This document shows, one piece after another, positions 21,005 to 28,277 of a stretch of DNA of 35,278 nt (within the stretch, counting starts at the first letter, position 1; each line of letters starts with the position of its first letter). The notes below the pieces were generated by a model, which saw only the letters and a list, made by a program, of their open reading frames with translations, searched no databases and was not told the origin of the DNA. The translations under genes and the position numbers were made by a program. Origin of the DNA: a virus. Location of the stretch: positions 1 to 35,278 of IMG/VR virus record IMGVR_UViG_3300050026_000076. One strand, written 5' to 3'.

Positions 21005-21271
21005 ATGGCACTCTACTCATACCCCCAGATCATGTATCGCTCGGACGGGATGACCTTCACCTGTAACAGCGATGCCGATGTCGCAAGCCTTCCCACCACA
21101 CCTGGGGCCACCTGGGCTTCCCAGCCCTGGAGCCCCGCCAGCTATATCAGCGGCCAAACTCAGTCTGATTACAGCTCCATCCTGGCCGCCAATGCGGCGC
21201 TTTCCGCCCAGGTCGCAACCCTTGAAGCTCAGATCAACACCGCCGACCAGGCGCTCAATAGCCAAGCATAG
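21005..21271 (+). CDS. Small virion-module protein, paralog of 21345 gene
   Basis: An 88-residue protein. The N-terminus, SYPQIMYRSDGMTFTCNSDA, matches the pattern YP--MY--DG-TF-C-S of the next gene; the C-terminus is a short coiled coil (AALSAQVATLEAQINTADQA). GGAGG lies just before the ATG and directly after the terminator. Proteins with this YP-MYHP start are frequent in phage head-tail regions, role unknown. Confidence 0.65.
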   Translation: MALYSYPQIMYRSDGMTFTCNSDADVASLPTTPGATWASQPWSPASYISGQTQSDYSSILAANAALSAQVATLEAQINTADQALNSQA

Positions 21272-21288
21272 TCAAACGAGCCGAATAC

Positions 21289-21317
21289 GGGCCACTCAGG
21301 GGTATCCCGAGTGGCCC
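21289..21317 (+). terminator. Strong hairpin just before late promoter box 4
   Basis: GGGCCACTC pairs with GAGTGGCCC; inside, GGG pairs with CCC with one A bulged, giving about 12 pairs. The following bases are not a T-tract, so it may be an incomplete terminator or an RNA end-protecting structure. Confidence 0.5.
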
Positions 21318-21321
21318 TAGG

Positions 21322-21331
21322 TATAATATAA
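21322..21331 (+). promoter_or_regulatory. Late promoter box 4 (adaptor and tail genes)
   Basis: TATAATATAA followed by CTAGAGG and the ATG at 21345. It restarts transcription after the terminator at 20964 and the hairpin at 21289. Confidence 0.6.
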
Positions 21332-21344
21332 CTAGAGGTAGATC

Positions 21345-21635
21345 ATGGATTATCCGCGTTGGATGTATCACCCTGACGGGCGCACCTTCATTTGTCCATC
21401 GGCGGAATTCATGGCGAGTCTCACCGATAAGCACGAATGGGAAGACGCCCCTTTCACCGGCCCGCGCCGCCCTGTCCCCCCGAAATGCGCCGGGTGTGCT
21501 GCCCTTCAGAGGGAACTGGCCAAGGCGAAGGCCGATCTGGTGGACCTCACCAAGGCCCAGCTGGAGCTGGTGAACAGCGCCATCTCGGAGGAGCCCAAGA
21601 AACACCCTGGCCGTCCCCGCAAGGTTGAGCCGTGA
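21345..21635 (+). CDS. Small virion-module protein, paralog of 21005 gene
   Basis: A 96-residue protein starting MDYPRWMYHPDGRTFICPSA, the shared YP--MY-DG-TF-C-S motif, with a CAGCAALQRELAKAKADLVD coiled coil and a basic C-terminus (KKHPGRPRK) that resembles an AT-hook. AGAGG lies six bases before the ATG. Confidence 0.65.
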   Translation: MDYPRWMYHPDGRTFICPSAEFMASLTDKHEWEDAPFTGPRRPVPPKCAGCAALQRELAKAKADLVDLTKAQLELVNSAISEEPKKHPGRPRKVEP

Positions 21636-22591
21636 TCATCACCCTCCAGGCCCTCCTGAATGACGCCTTCGGAATCATCGGCGTCTTGGATGGCACGTCG
21701 CCCTTGACGGCCTTCGAGTATCAGACTGGCATCGGTGTATTCAACAATCTGGTGGATTCCTGGAATAACCTGAACTTGATGGTGTATTCGGTAAACGCTT
21801 ACACTTTCCCTTTCGTACCGGGCACTCAGGTTTATCAGGTGGGGTCGCAGAACCAGTTCCTTGCCTCCATCTCTGGGAAAACCCTGACACTTGCCGCTGC
21901 CCAGTCCCTGGCTTTAACCTCCGTGCTCCAGGACGTGGACAATCAGGTTCCCCCGTGGACGACCGTTGTTTCCGGCTCCGGCACGTCCTACACCTTGAGT
22001 CAGAACTGCGGGACCATCGCTCAGGAATTGATGGGGATCTGCACCGCCGGCGGTAGCCCCGCCGCGCCAACCTACAATTGGAACATCCCTAGGCCCACCC
22101 GGATCGAGCGCATGAGCGTGATCTACAATCCGGGCACCGGCAACCCAGTCGAACTCCCCATCGCCCCACCTTGGACCGACCTGGAGCACTGGCAGGCCAT
22201 TCCGGTGAAGTGGCAGCAGAGCGCATACCCGATTTGCTGCTACAACGATGAGTCCTTCCCCTTCATGAACCTGAATGTTTGGCCGATCCCATCTTCCCCA
22301 TGCCAGGGGGTTCTTTATGCCTGGGACCAGCTGGGCGAAGTGGCCAACCTCACCGACAAGATCGAGCTTCCTCCAGGCTACTACGATGCATTAGTCAAGT
22401 GCGTAGCCATGGAACTGGCCCTCCGCTTTCCGGGATGTCTGGTTTCCTCTGATTTGAGGGCGCAGGCTGCGGCGGCGCGGCGGGCCATCAACAACATCAA
22501 CGAAGGCATTCCAACCCTGAAGTTCGACCCCATGTTCAGCGGGCGTGGCTCCAGTGTCGAACTCAACACCCATGGACGGGTCAGTTTCTAA
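21632..22591 (+). CDS. Head-tail adaptor, P22 gp4-like position
   Basis: A 319-residue protein starting at a GTG that overlaps the previous stop. The opening LNDAFGIIGVLDGTSPLTAF, then FNNLVDSWNNLNL resembles the N-terminus of gp4-type adaptors (helices that bind the portal). A beta-rich middle follows, with a late ELPPGYYDALVKCVAMELAL and RAQAAAARRAINNIN helical end. It should seal the portal and connect to the tail. P22 gp4 is shorter (166 residues) and has lysozyme activity; I see no such active site here. Confidence 0.65.
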   Translation: MIITLQALLNDAFGIIGVLDGTSPLTAFEYQTGIGVFNNLVDSWNNLNLMVYSVNAYTFPFVPGTQVYQVGSQNQFLASISGKTLTLAAAQSLALTSVLQDVDNQVPPWTTVVSGSGTSYTLSQNCGTIAQELMGICTAGGSPAAPTYNWNIPRPTRIERMSVIYNPGTGNPVELPIAPPWTDLEHWQAIPVKWQQSAYPICCYNDESFPFMNLNVWPIPSSPCQGVLYAWDQLGEVANLTDKIELPPGYYDALVKCVAMELALRFPGCLVSSDLRAQAAAARRAINNINEGIPTLKFDPMFSGRGSSVELNTHGRVSF

Positions 22592-22607
22592 GGAGGGAAC
22601 TACTCAA

Positions 22608-22856
22608 GTGGCTACTACCAAGGTCGTTGTTCCCGTTTCAACTCCCAAGGCCGCTCCGGTCGTAGCGGTAAAAGTGCAGACCGTGAAGGATTCCCCTGCC
22701 GTCGCGCCATCTCCCAATGGTGGAATTCAGCTCGCCACTGCTTCCGGAATCGTCCAAGTCCAGCCGGGGGATTACGTGGTCCCTGATGGCTCGGGAGGCT
22801 ACAAATGCGTCCCGGCTGCGTTCTTCAGCCTGTTCTACGCCTCCGCTGGTAACTGA
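22608..22856 (+). CDS. Small virion-module protein with GTG start
   Basis: An 82-residue protein, Ala/Pro/Val-rich at first, then GGIQLATASGIVQVQPGDYV and GGYKCVPAAFFSLFY, a small beta-domain. The GTG is 11 bases after GGAGG, rather far; an in-frame ATG at 22572 inside the previous gene is an alternative. Unknown function. Confidence 0.5.
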   Translation: MATTKVVVPVSTPKAAPVVAVKVQTVKDSPAVAPSPNGGIQLATASGIVQVQPGDYVVPDGSGGYKCVPAAFFSLFYASAGN

Positions 22857-22857
22857 C

Positions 22858-23004
22858 ATGCCGCTCATCAAATCAGTTTCCAAGAAGGCCATCGGACCAA
22901 ACATCAAAGCCGAGCAGAACGTAGGAAAACCCTACAAACAAGCTCTCGCCATCGCCCTCTCAACCCAGGACCGCGCCAAGAAAGGCAAGATCCGAAAATA
23001 TTAG
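22858..23004 (+). CDS. DUF6496-like small basic protein
   Basis: A 48-residue protein: PLIKSVSKKAIGPNIKAEQN, then GKPYKQALAIALSTQDRAKK. The K-GKP-KQA-AIAL pattern is that of DUF6496, a small family common in phage structural modules. Function unknown. Confidence 0.7.
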   Translation: MPLIKSVSKKAIGPNIKAEQNVGKPYKQALAIALSTQDRAKKGKIRKY

Positions 23005-23012
23005 GAGATGTC

Positions 23013-23168
23013 ATGAAGAAAAGCAAGGAAATCGGAATTCCGAAAAATGCTCCGGCGTCCGTGAAGCGGGCCGACGACAAGATGGATAAAGCCAAGGGCC
23101 TCAAGGAGGGCTCCAAGGCCGACCTGAAGGCGGATAAGGCCAGGGTCCACGGGATGCGGAAATACTAG
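23013..23168 (+). CDS. Small Lys-rich protein
   Basis: A 51-residue ORF with AGGAG five bases before the ATG. It is Lys/Asp/Ala-rich and helical: KRADDKMDKAKGLKEGSKAD. It resembles its neighbour at 22858 in size and charge, and ends RKY as that one does. It may be a DNA- or capsid-interacting peptide. Confidence 0.6.
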   Translation: MKKSKEIGIPKNAPASVKRADDKMDKAKGLKEGSKADLKADKARVHGMRKY

Positions 23169-23175
23169 GTGGAGC

Positions 23176-26100
23176 TTGAAGCTTAAAGGATTCATAGGAC
23201 CCGGTTATACGCTGAGAACAGTCAACTTCGACTGCCAAAGGTGCGTCAACCTCTTTCCCGAGAAGGACGAACTCCAGACTGGCAAGGAGCAGGAAGTAGC
23301 CATGCTCTGCGGAGTCCCAGGCTTCACCCTTCAGCATGTTCTCCCTCGATCTCCCATCCGTGCCGTCTATTTCACCGCCAACGGCTATATCTATGCCGTG
23401 GCGGGGAATGGGCTTTACAATCTCACCGTAACCTCGGATGGCATTTGGGCTCATACCCTCATCGGCTACCTGAACACCAGCACCGGCCCTGTCTCTATCA
23501 GGGACGGGGTTCCCAACGTCTATAATGGCATCGCCAACACTGGACTGATCAATCAGGTGGTGGTGGTGGACGGTTCAACCACCGGACTGTGTTTCGAGGA
23601 GGGCACCACTCAGGTTTATCAACTGAGCTCGGACAACGGCTACGCTGGATCGAATTTCGTCACCTTCCAGGATGGCTTCTTCCTCTTCGCCCAGTCTGGG
23701 ACCATTTCGGCCTATTACGCCAATGATCCGCTGAACATCTCAGACCTGGATGTTATCAACGTAAATCTTTCCTCGGATCAGGTGTCGCGGGTCATCTCGG
23801 ATCACGATATCGTTTGGATCTTCAGCAATCGAACGCTCAGTGTTTGGCAGAACACCGGGGGTTCGAGCAGCTCGAATGTATTCCAGCAGATCCCAGGAGC
23901 CGAGGCGGAGGGCGGCTGCAACGCACCGGCCAGCATCGCCCAGGTGGCGGGCCAGTTGATCTGGACCACCAATGACGACCGTGGCTATGGCATGGTCTGC
24001 ACGGCCTTTGGTTATCGAGGGGTGCGGATCTCCAACCATGCGGTTGAGGACTGGCTGCAATCCGTGGGCGATATCAGCGGAGCCACAGCCTGGACCTACC
24101 AGGAGGGCGGCCACTCGTTCTATTGCTTGAACGTCCCTGGTTCCAGTTCCACCTGGTGCTACGACACCGTAACCCAGATGTGGTGCGAACGGCAATTCTT
24201 CGCGGACGGCGTTTGGAGCCGCGATCTCATCGCCTGCCACTGCAATGTCTACATCGCCGGGATAGGCACCATCCATCTGGTGGGCGATTACCAGACCGGG
24301 AATCTCTACAAACTGGATGATTCCAATTACACCTTCAACGGAACGCCCATCAGCCGAATCCGAACCTCACCGCACATGAGTGGATCGCTCAAGCGGGTGT
24401 TCTATTCGTCCTTCCAATTGGATGTCGAGGCCGGTGTGGGCCTCGACGGCAACGGATTCCAGGTTCAGCAGGGCACCACGGGCGCTCCATACACCCAAAC
24501 CGCCAGCGGAACCCTATTAGCCGGGGACAGCCCGTTCACCTTCCTGGGGACCGATGGCACCCCCCAGATCCCCACTACGGTTCCGACCATCACCGCATTG
24601 GTTCCGACCATGGCCACGGGCTTCCCGAACTGGTCCGGAACCTATTCCATCAACTACACTACGGGCACCCTTACGATGACGGCTGGAACCCTGGAGACTC
24701 CGGTGATGGCTCTCGCGCCTGGAAATGGAGTGCAGTATAATTTTACGCTTCCAAATCTATATAACCTAACTCTGGCATCAGGTGGATATCAGATATGGGT
24801 TAATGACTGGCGCGGGAACAATCTTCAGTATGTATACCCGGCAGTCAATAAAAACTGGTGCACGTCCAGTTATGACTTCAACTATGCGGGTATCTGGACC
24901 TTGACGGGCGTTAATGCCGTTCCATCTTCCTGGGCATCTGTCACGTCCATAGCGGCCGCGAATGCTTACCGTCCCAGCTCCTCCTCCGCTTCCGGGGTGA
25001 CTCTTACCAACGGGGCCTATGCCTATGACGGGACGGGATTAACGGTTAAGACCAGTGGAGATTATGCCTCCACATCCCTTGACGGTGGAAGCACTGGTTC
25101 TCCGGTGTCCGGCTCCGTTACCTATGCCGGGTTCAGTGGCAGTTCTTTTTCCGGGACACTGAATCTGTATGGGTTGTTCCAAAGCTCTGTCCCTCCATCA
25201 TATAATCTTCCGGTTGTTGTCACCATATCAGCAGATGGGTATGCATCAGAACAAACCAGCACATGGTCCGGAACAACGAATACCCTTCTGAGCACATTTA
25301 TTTCAGTTAAGGATTTGACGACTCTCTCGGTTACCGTGACCTTATATTCAATGGTATTTACGAGCTATCTCAATTTATATGACATTGTTCTTTTGGACAA
25401 TTCACTCGTGCTGGGCTCTAATTCGATTCCGTCACCAGATGGAAACAGCACGGGAACGATGTTGACCGAAGAGAAATCATCAAATTATCACCTGATTTCC
25501 TTTACTTATCCCGTTACGTTGCCACAAGTAACCGGATTGTCTTGTTATGCGCTGGTTGGAGACACTAATCGTTACTTGCATATGATGCTTAAACCTATTA
25601 GAAGTGGAACATATGTTTCCGTTTGCTTCAACCTATCTAATGGGACTGTCCAATCTTCTTCCGGAGGTTCCCCGACCATTACTCCCTATGTTTTCCCGAC
25701 CCAAATATGCACCGGAATGATCGTCGGGAATAAATACAAAATCATGTCCCTTGGGAATACAACCTTCAGAAATTACGGAACGCTTGTTTCAGGAACCGAC
25801 AATACGGTTGGAGCCATCTACGCTTGCACCGCTGTTCCTCCCTCCGGCCAAGCTGGAACGGTTCAGTTACAAACCCCTGGGATTTATCGCTGCTGGATAA
25901 ATTATACCGAGAATTCCGCTTCCCTCAATGGAATGGAAGCGATCATTGCAATGACTCCGAACCCAAGCGCAGGAGCTATTGGCTATAGCGCTGATTACTA
26001 TAATGGGAATGGCAAATCCTGCATTGGGATATGGGGCGTCCATATCGATACCATAGGGGCGTCCTCGCCTCCTCCCCTTGTCCAGACATCCGGGGAAGTA

Positions 26101-26532
26101 GCCGAGGATTATATCACCTATACACCGGGGAGCGGAAACCTAGCCTTCAATATCCCACCCTTGGGTTCCGTGACCAATACTAACAGCGTCATAACAATGC
26201 CAGCGGCCACGATTACCGGCCAATTCTATTTCACCGCCGTCAACGTGCTGCCCACCGAATTCAATGCTTCCTTCAGTTACCTGGAGTCCGCGCCTAATTA
26301 CGTGACCATTGGGACCAACCCCCAGGTCGGTTTGAGCTATTCGGATGACGGCGGCCATACCTTCTGCCCTGAGCGGCTGGTCCCTCTGGGTGGCATTGGT
26401 TCACGGCTCGCGCGGGCCATCTGGCGGCGGTTGGGCATGTCCAGAGATCGGGTGTTCCGGGTTACGTGCAGCGATCCAGTCAAATTCGCGCCAATCGGTG
26501 CCGAAATCGACGCAAAGGTAGGTGATGCATGA
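23176..26532 (+). CDS. gp10-like tail protein with large inserted domains
   Basis: A 1118-residue protein; P22 gp10 has 472. The N-terminal about 420 residues (NFDCQRCVNLFPEKDEL, PGFTLQHVL, RGVRISNHAVEDWL, VGDYQTGNLYKLD) and the last 70 (PQVGLSYSDDGGHTF to GMSRDRVFRVTCSDPVKF) fit the Phage_stabilise family, which plugs the tail. Between LDVEAGVG (near 411-418) and PQVGLSYSDDGG (near 1047) about 625 residues are inserted. The insert includes a carbohydrate-binding-like domain (SPDGNSTGTMLTEE to YNGNGKSCIGIWGVHID) that itself contains a second module (MIVGNKYKIMSLGNTTF). DNA from about 24725 to 26090 is richer in AT. The TTG start follows AGGTGGAG. Confidence 0.8.
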   Translation: MKLKGFIGPGYTLRTVNFDCQRCVNLFPEKDELQTGKEQEVAMLCGVPGFTLQHVLPRSPIRAVYFTANGYIYAVAGNGLYNLTVTSDGIWAHTLIGYLNTSTGPVSIRDGVPNVYNGIANTGLINQVVVVDGSTTGLCFEEGTTQVYQLSSDNGYAGSNFVTFQDGFFLFAQSGTISAYYANDPLNISDLDVINVNLSSDQVSRVISDHDIVWIFSNRTLSVWQNTGGSSSSNVFQQIPGAEAEGGCNAPASIAQVAGQLIWTTNDDRGYGMVCTAFGYRGVRISNHAVEDWLQSVGDISGATAWTYQEGGHSFYCLNVPGSSSTWCYDTVTQMWCERQFFADGVWSRDLIACHCNVYIAGIGTIHLVGDYQTGNLYKLDDSNYTFNGTPISRIRTSPHMSGSLKRVFYSSFQLDVEAGVGLDGNGFQVQQGTTGAPYTQTASGTLLAGDSPFTFLGTDGTPQIPTTVPTITALVPTMATGFPNWSGTYSINYTTGTLTMTAGTLETPVMALAPGNGVQYNFTLPNLYNLTLASGGYQIWVNDWRGNNLQYVYPAVNKNWCTSSYDFNYAGIWTLTGVNAVPSSWASVTSIAAANAYRPSSSSASGVTLTNGAYAYDGTGLTVKTSGDYASTSLDGGSTGSPVSGSVTYAGFSGSSFSGTLNLYGLFQSSVPPSYNLPVVVTISADGYASEQTSTWSGTTNTLLSTFISVKDLTTLSVTVTLYSMVFTSYLNLYDIVLLDNSLVLGSNSIPSPDGNSTGTMLTEEKSSNYHLISFTYPVTLPQVTGLSCYALVGDTNRYLHMMLKPIRSGTYVSVCFNLSNGTVQSSSGGSPTITPYVFPTQICTGMIVGNKYKIMSLGNTTFRNYGTLVSGTDNTVGAIYACTAVPPSGQAGTVQLQTPGIYRCWINYTENSASLNGMEAIIAMTPNPSAGAIGYSADYYNGNGKSCIGIWGVHIDTIGASSPPPLVQTSGEVAEDYITYTPGSGNLAFNIPPLGSVTNTNSVITMPAATITGQFYFTAVNVLPTEFNASFSYLESAPNYVTIGTNPQVGLSYSDDGGHTFCPERLVPLGGIGSRLARAIWRRLGMSRDRVFRVTCSDPVKFAPIGAEIDAKVGDA

Positions 26533-26711
26533 TCAGAACCCCTCCTCCCAGCAGCAAGCCCCTGGATGCCAATGGGAATTGGACCCCTGAATGGCGGGCC
26601 TATTTCGACCGGCAGGTAACCCCCACGGTCAACACCCTGGAAACCAACCAGATATCCTCGCTCACGTCGATCAATCCCACGATTGCCCAAACTCTCTTGA
26701 ATAACAGCTAG
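26529..26711 (+). CDS. Short protein in the gp26 (tail needle) position
   Basis: A 60-residue protein overlapping the previous stop (ATGA). The N-terminus PPPSSKPLDANGNWTPEWRA and AYFDRQ are a known phage pattern; the C-terminus (VNTLETNQISSLTSINPTI) could form a trimeric coiled coil. P22 gp26 has 233 residues, so if this is the needle it is extremely short; it may only be an anchor or cap peptide. Confidence 0.5.
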   Translation: MIRTPPPSSKPLDANGNWTPEWRAYFDRQVTPTVNTLETNQISSLTSINPTIAQTLLNNS

Positions 26712-26719
26712 GAGAAGAA

Positions 26720-27070
26720 ATGCTTTCCACTGTAACGCCTCTCAGGCTCACCGCAGGCACCCAAAATCAGCTCGCCACCACACCTCGGCAGCTCTATGTC
26801 TGCCCGCCGAATACCTATGTCAAGATCAGCGCCACCACGCTTTCCAACGCCAGCGCGACCGCAGCCAGCGCCACCCTGCACCTGGTCCCGGCAGGTGGAC
26901 AGCCCAGCACGGCTACCCAGATCACTCCGGGCCAAAGCATCAACGCCGGAGCAACCTATGTGGCCACGGAACTCAATAACCATATTCTCCAGCCCGGAGA
27001 TTCAATCTGGGGCTCTGCTGATTTGACTTCGGCTATCAATGTGCATATCTCGGGAACCCAAATTTCATGA
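26720..27070 (+). CDS. Small beta-rich tail-module protein
   Basis: A 116-residue protein, Thr/Ala/Ser-rich, with PLRLTAGTQNQLATTPRQLY, NAGATYVATELNNHILQPGD and a final SAINVHISGT. The pattern suggests a beta-sandwich of a virion accessory protein, of the kind found as generic phage tail proteins. It lies between the gp26-position and gp14-like genes. Confidence 0.55.
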   Translation: MLSTVTPLRLTAGTQNQLATTPRQLYVCPPNTYVKISATTLSNASATAASATLHLVPAGGQPSTATQITPGQSINAGATYVATELNNHILQPGDSIWGSADLTSAINVHISGTQIS

Positions 27071-27540
27071 CCTTCACTTTCCGGCTCATCCAGGACGAAG
27101 CCCTCATCCGACAGGCCATCATGGCCCCAAACAATGCCCCGTGGAGCTTCGAGGACGGGTATGATGTCGCTTCCTGGAACGTAAACCCGTCCAGTGGGGT
27201 ACTTTCCCTTGGGTGTTTCCATGGCCAAGAGTTTCTGGGGATCGTCGGCCTGATTCCCCAGGGGAAAGGGCGGCTTGAGGCCCACATAGCATTCCTCCCA
27301 GCCATCTACGGCAATGCCGCACAGGTGGGCAGGGAGTGCCGGGAATGGATATGGCGGCATATGGGTGCTGAAACCGTTATCGCCCCTTGTCTGGAATGTA
27401 ACTCCCTGGCTAAACGGTTCCTGACTCATATCGGGTTCACTCATCATGGCTATGCTGATAAGACTTGGCTCAAAGATGGGGAAAACCATCGCATTATGAT
27501 ATTTGAAGTTCAGAACCCGCATAATATAAGAGAGGGGTAA
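27067..27540 (+). CDS. DUF2824 / GNAT-like protein, P22 gp14 position
   Basis: A 157-residue protein with a GNAT-like layout: LIRQAIMAPNNAPWSFEDGY, LGIVGLIPQGKGRLEAHIAF and GAETVIAPCLECNSLAKRFL, then THIGFTHHGYADKTWLKDG. The end resembles the helix-strand finish of acetyltransferases. It corresponds to the DUF2824 family, which includes the P22 head assembly protein gp14 and lies in the same order. Whether it acetylates anything is unknown. It overlaps the preceding gene by four bases. Confidence 0.75.
   Translation: MTFTFRLIQDEALIRQAIMAPNNAPWSFEDGYDVASWNVNPSSGVLSLGCFHGQEFLGIVGLIPQGKGRLEAHIAFLPAIYGNAAQVGRECREWIWRHMGAETVIAPCLECNSLAKRFLTHIGFTHHGYADKTWLKDGENHRIMIFEVQNPHNIREG
27520..27529 (+). 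promoter_or_regulatory. Late promoter box 5 (ejection proteins)
   Basis: CATAATATAA followed by GAGAGGGG and the ATG at 27543. The first base departs from the consensus, and the box overlaps the end of the gp14-like gene, so it may be weak. Confidence 0.45.
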
Positions 27541-27542
27541 GT

Positions 27543-28268
27543 ATGTCCGGTATGGGACAGGTCATGGGCGGCATCGGCCAGAGCATTTCCGGCCCGGTCA
27601 ACGGCATCATCGGAAGCAAGGCCGCAGTGAATGCCGGGAACGAAGAAACAAGCGCCTACAACAGCGCCATGCAGGCCGAAAACAACGTTTACGACACCAA
27701 CTCGGCTTATTACAAGCCGTATATCAACAACGGGACTGCGGCGAATAATGAACTCGCGTCGGAAACCGGGCAGAATGGTTCTCTTGGCCGTGCGTTCACT
27801 TCGACCGACTTCCATGCTTCCCCATCCTATCAATTTGATATGCAACAGGGCCTCAACGCGATCAACAATTCCAATTCGGTTCGCGGCGGCTCCCTCTCCG
27901 GGGGAACACAGAAGGCCATGAGCAACTATGGAGAGCAGCAGGCCAACAATGGCTACCAGCAGGCTCAACAGAACTTCGTGAATAACCAGAACCAGAATTA
28001 CAACCAGCTTTCCGGGCTCTCCCAGCAAGGGCTGACGGCCACTCAGGGGCTCGGGCAGTTGGGCTCCAATTATGCCAACGCTACCTCCAACCTCCTGGTC
28101 GGGCAGGGCAATGCCAGCGCTCAGGAAACCATGGCCAAGGCGGCGGCTCTTGAGGGGGCCGTCAACACCACCCTCGTTTCCGGTCCTTCCAACGTGGGCT
28201 CAGGCGTTGGGAACATGGTCAATAGTGGATCGAACCTTTCCAGCCTAACGTCTATGTTCGCCAACTAG
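27543..28268 (+). CDS. gp7-like DNA ejection protein
   Basis: A 241-residue protein. The central SPSYQFDMQQGLNAINNSNS, VRGGSLSGGTQKAMSNYGEQ and NFVNNQNQNYNQLSGLSQQG form the well-known P22 gp7-type pattern (PSYQF-QG--A-N-s--RGG-LSGgt). Gln/Asn-rich helices surround it. The protein is packed in the capsid and injected to help DNA cross the envelope. AGAGGGG lies close before the ATG. Confidence 0.8.
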   Translation: MSGMGQVMGGIGQSISGPVNGIIGSKAAVNAGNEETSAYNSAMQAENNVYDTNSAYYKPYINNGTAANNELASETGQNGSLGRAFTSTDFHASPSYQFDMQQGLNAINNSNSVRGGSLSGGTQKAMSNYGEQQANNGYQQAQQNFVNNQNQNYNQLSGLSQQGLTATQGLGQLGSNYANATSNLLVGQGNASAQETMAKAAALEGAVNTTLVSGPSNVGSGVGNMVNSGSNLSSLTSMFAN

Positions 28269-28277
28269 GAGTAAGAG

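Noticed and set aside
18268-21020. Minus-strand ORFs of 446 and 478 codons opposite the coat and repeat-protein genes
   Set aside because: They are antisense to clearly recognisable capsid genes, rich in Gly/Asp/Glu as expected for the complement of GC-rich coding DNA, with no family signature.
24728-24750. TATAAT-like strings inside coding DNA (for example near 24735, 25201, 31346, 34977 and 35038)
   Set aside because: They lack the full TATAATATAA box and the following AGAGG, and lie inside genes, mostly in AT-rich domains.
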